Assembly (NCBI GenBank): GCA_011043375.1
Contig: DQYP01000103.1
Span: 1-24,417 of the forward strand
Source of the DNA: Thermotogaceae bacterium
GTDB lineage: Bacteria; Thermotogota; Thermotogae; B21-G9; HyVt-16
Reading direction: 5' to 3'
DNA length: 24,417 nucleotides
Both the position numbers and the translations under genes were made by a program. This document shows positions 24,323-24,417 of this stretch, piece after piece. Each line of letters begins with the position of its first letter. Position 1 is the first letter of the stretch. The notes below the pieces were generated by a model that was given only the letters and a program-made list of their open reading frames with translations, ran no database searches and was not told the origin of the DNA.

Positions 24323-24381
24323 ACTGAAAAAGTTTGTGTATAATTGACATAGAATAATCAAATAAACGCGGAGTTGATAGC

Positions 24382-24417
24382 TTGTCAAAAAGCAAAAATG
24401 CAAAAATCAAACAATCC
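24382..24417 (+). CDS. Possible start of an unidentified gene (runs off the window)
   Basis: A TTG at 24382 preceded by GCGGAGTTGATAGC opens a Lys-rich frame, SKSKNAKIKQS, to the window end. A TATAAT lies 38 bases before the TTG, without a clear -35. Twelve codons are too few to name a family or to be sure that it is real. Confidence 0.35.
   Translation, partial: MSKSKNAKIKQS

Noticed and set aside
24339..24349. TATAAT/TTGACA cluster as a firm promoter
   Set aside because: The two elements overlap in the wrong order and no partner lies at 16-18 bases, so only a weak mention is justified.

Overview
The window looks like a chromosomal segment of an AT-rich anaerobic bacterium, most probably a member of the Thermotogota. 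This is an inference from gene content and not from a marker gene. The signs are a FabK-type fatty-acid operon, a heterodimeric ABC exporter with the same split of intact and degenerate ATP sites as Thermotoga TM287/TM288, a class III ribonucleotide reductase, strong GGAGG ribosome-binding sites, frequent TTG and GTG starts, and IS200/IS605-type debris. I found no rRNA, tRNA or CRISPR array.

Layout: (1) 1-1.1 kb, the 3' part of a membrane-anchored HD-GYP phosphodiesterase. (2) 1.15-3.7 kb, a metal-efflux operon on the minus strand (ArsR/SmtB repressor, then a P1B-2 ATPase) with two matching repressor operators. (3) 3.9-4.2 kb, a decayed HD-GYP paralogue. (4) 4.2-5.2 kb, azlC-azlD amino-acid exporter. 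(5) 5.2-5.7 kb, a broken AHSA1/SRPBCC gene, then a palindromic terminator. (6) 5.8-12.0 kb, a type II fatty-acid synthesis operon on the minus strand, transcribed tetR-fabF-fabZ-fabH-like-fabK-fabD-fabG-acpP from a clear promoter with a TetR-type palindrome. (7) 12.0-12.67 kb, a long intergenic region with NrdR-box-like sites, a MITE-like inverted repeat and a duplicated 32-bp motif. (8) 12.67-15.16 kb, nrdG-nrdD on the plus strand. (9) 15.2-18.3 kb, the complete proline pathway proC-proA-proB on the minus strand. (10) 18.5-22.5 kb, a MarR regulator and the two halves of a heterodimeric ABC exporter on the minus strand. (11) 22.6-24.3 kb, wreckage: the start of an IS200/IS605 transposase, a decayed chemoreceptor and a truncated esterase.

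How the genes work together: the fab cluster supplies malonyl transfer (FabD), elongation (FabF), ketoreduction (FabG), dehydration (FabZ), enoyl reduction (FabK) and the carrier (AcpP). Its only KAS III-like member has Phe where the catalytic Cys should be, while His and Asn remain. Normal acetyl-CoA priming by this protein is therefore unlikely, and this is the most interesting point in the window. The metal operon and the MarR-ABC operon both look self-regulated through inverted repeats next to their own regulators. The nrdGD genes appear to have a promoter carrying NrdR-like boxes, separated from the genes by a mobile palindromic repeat.
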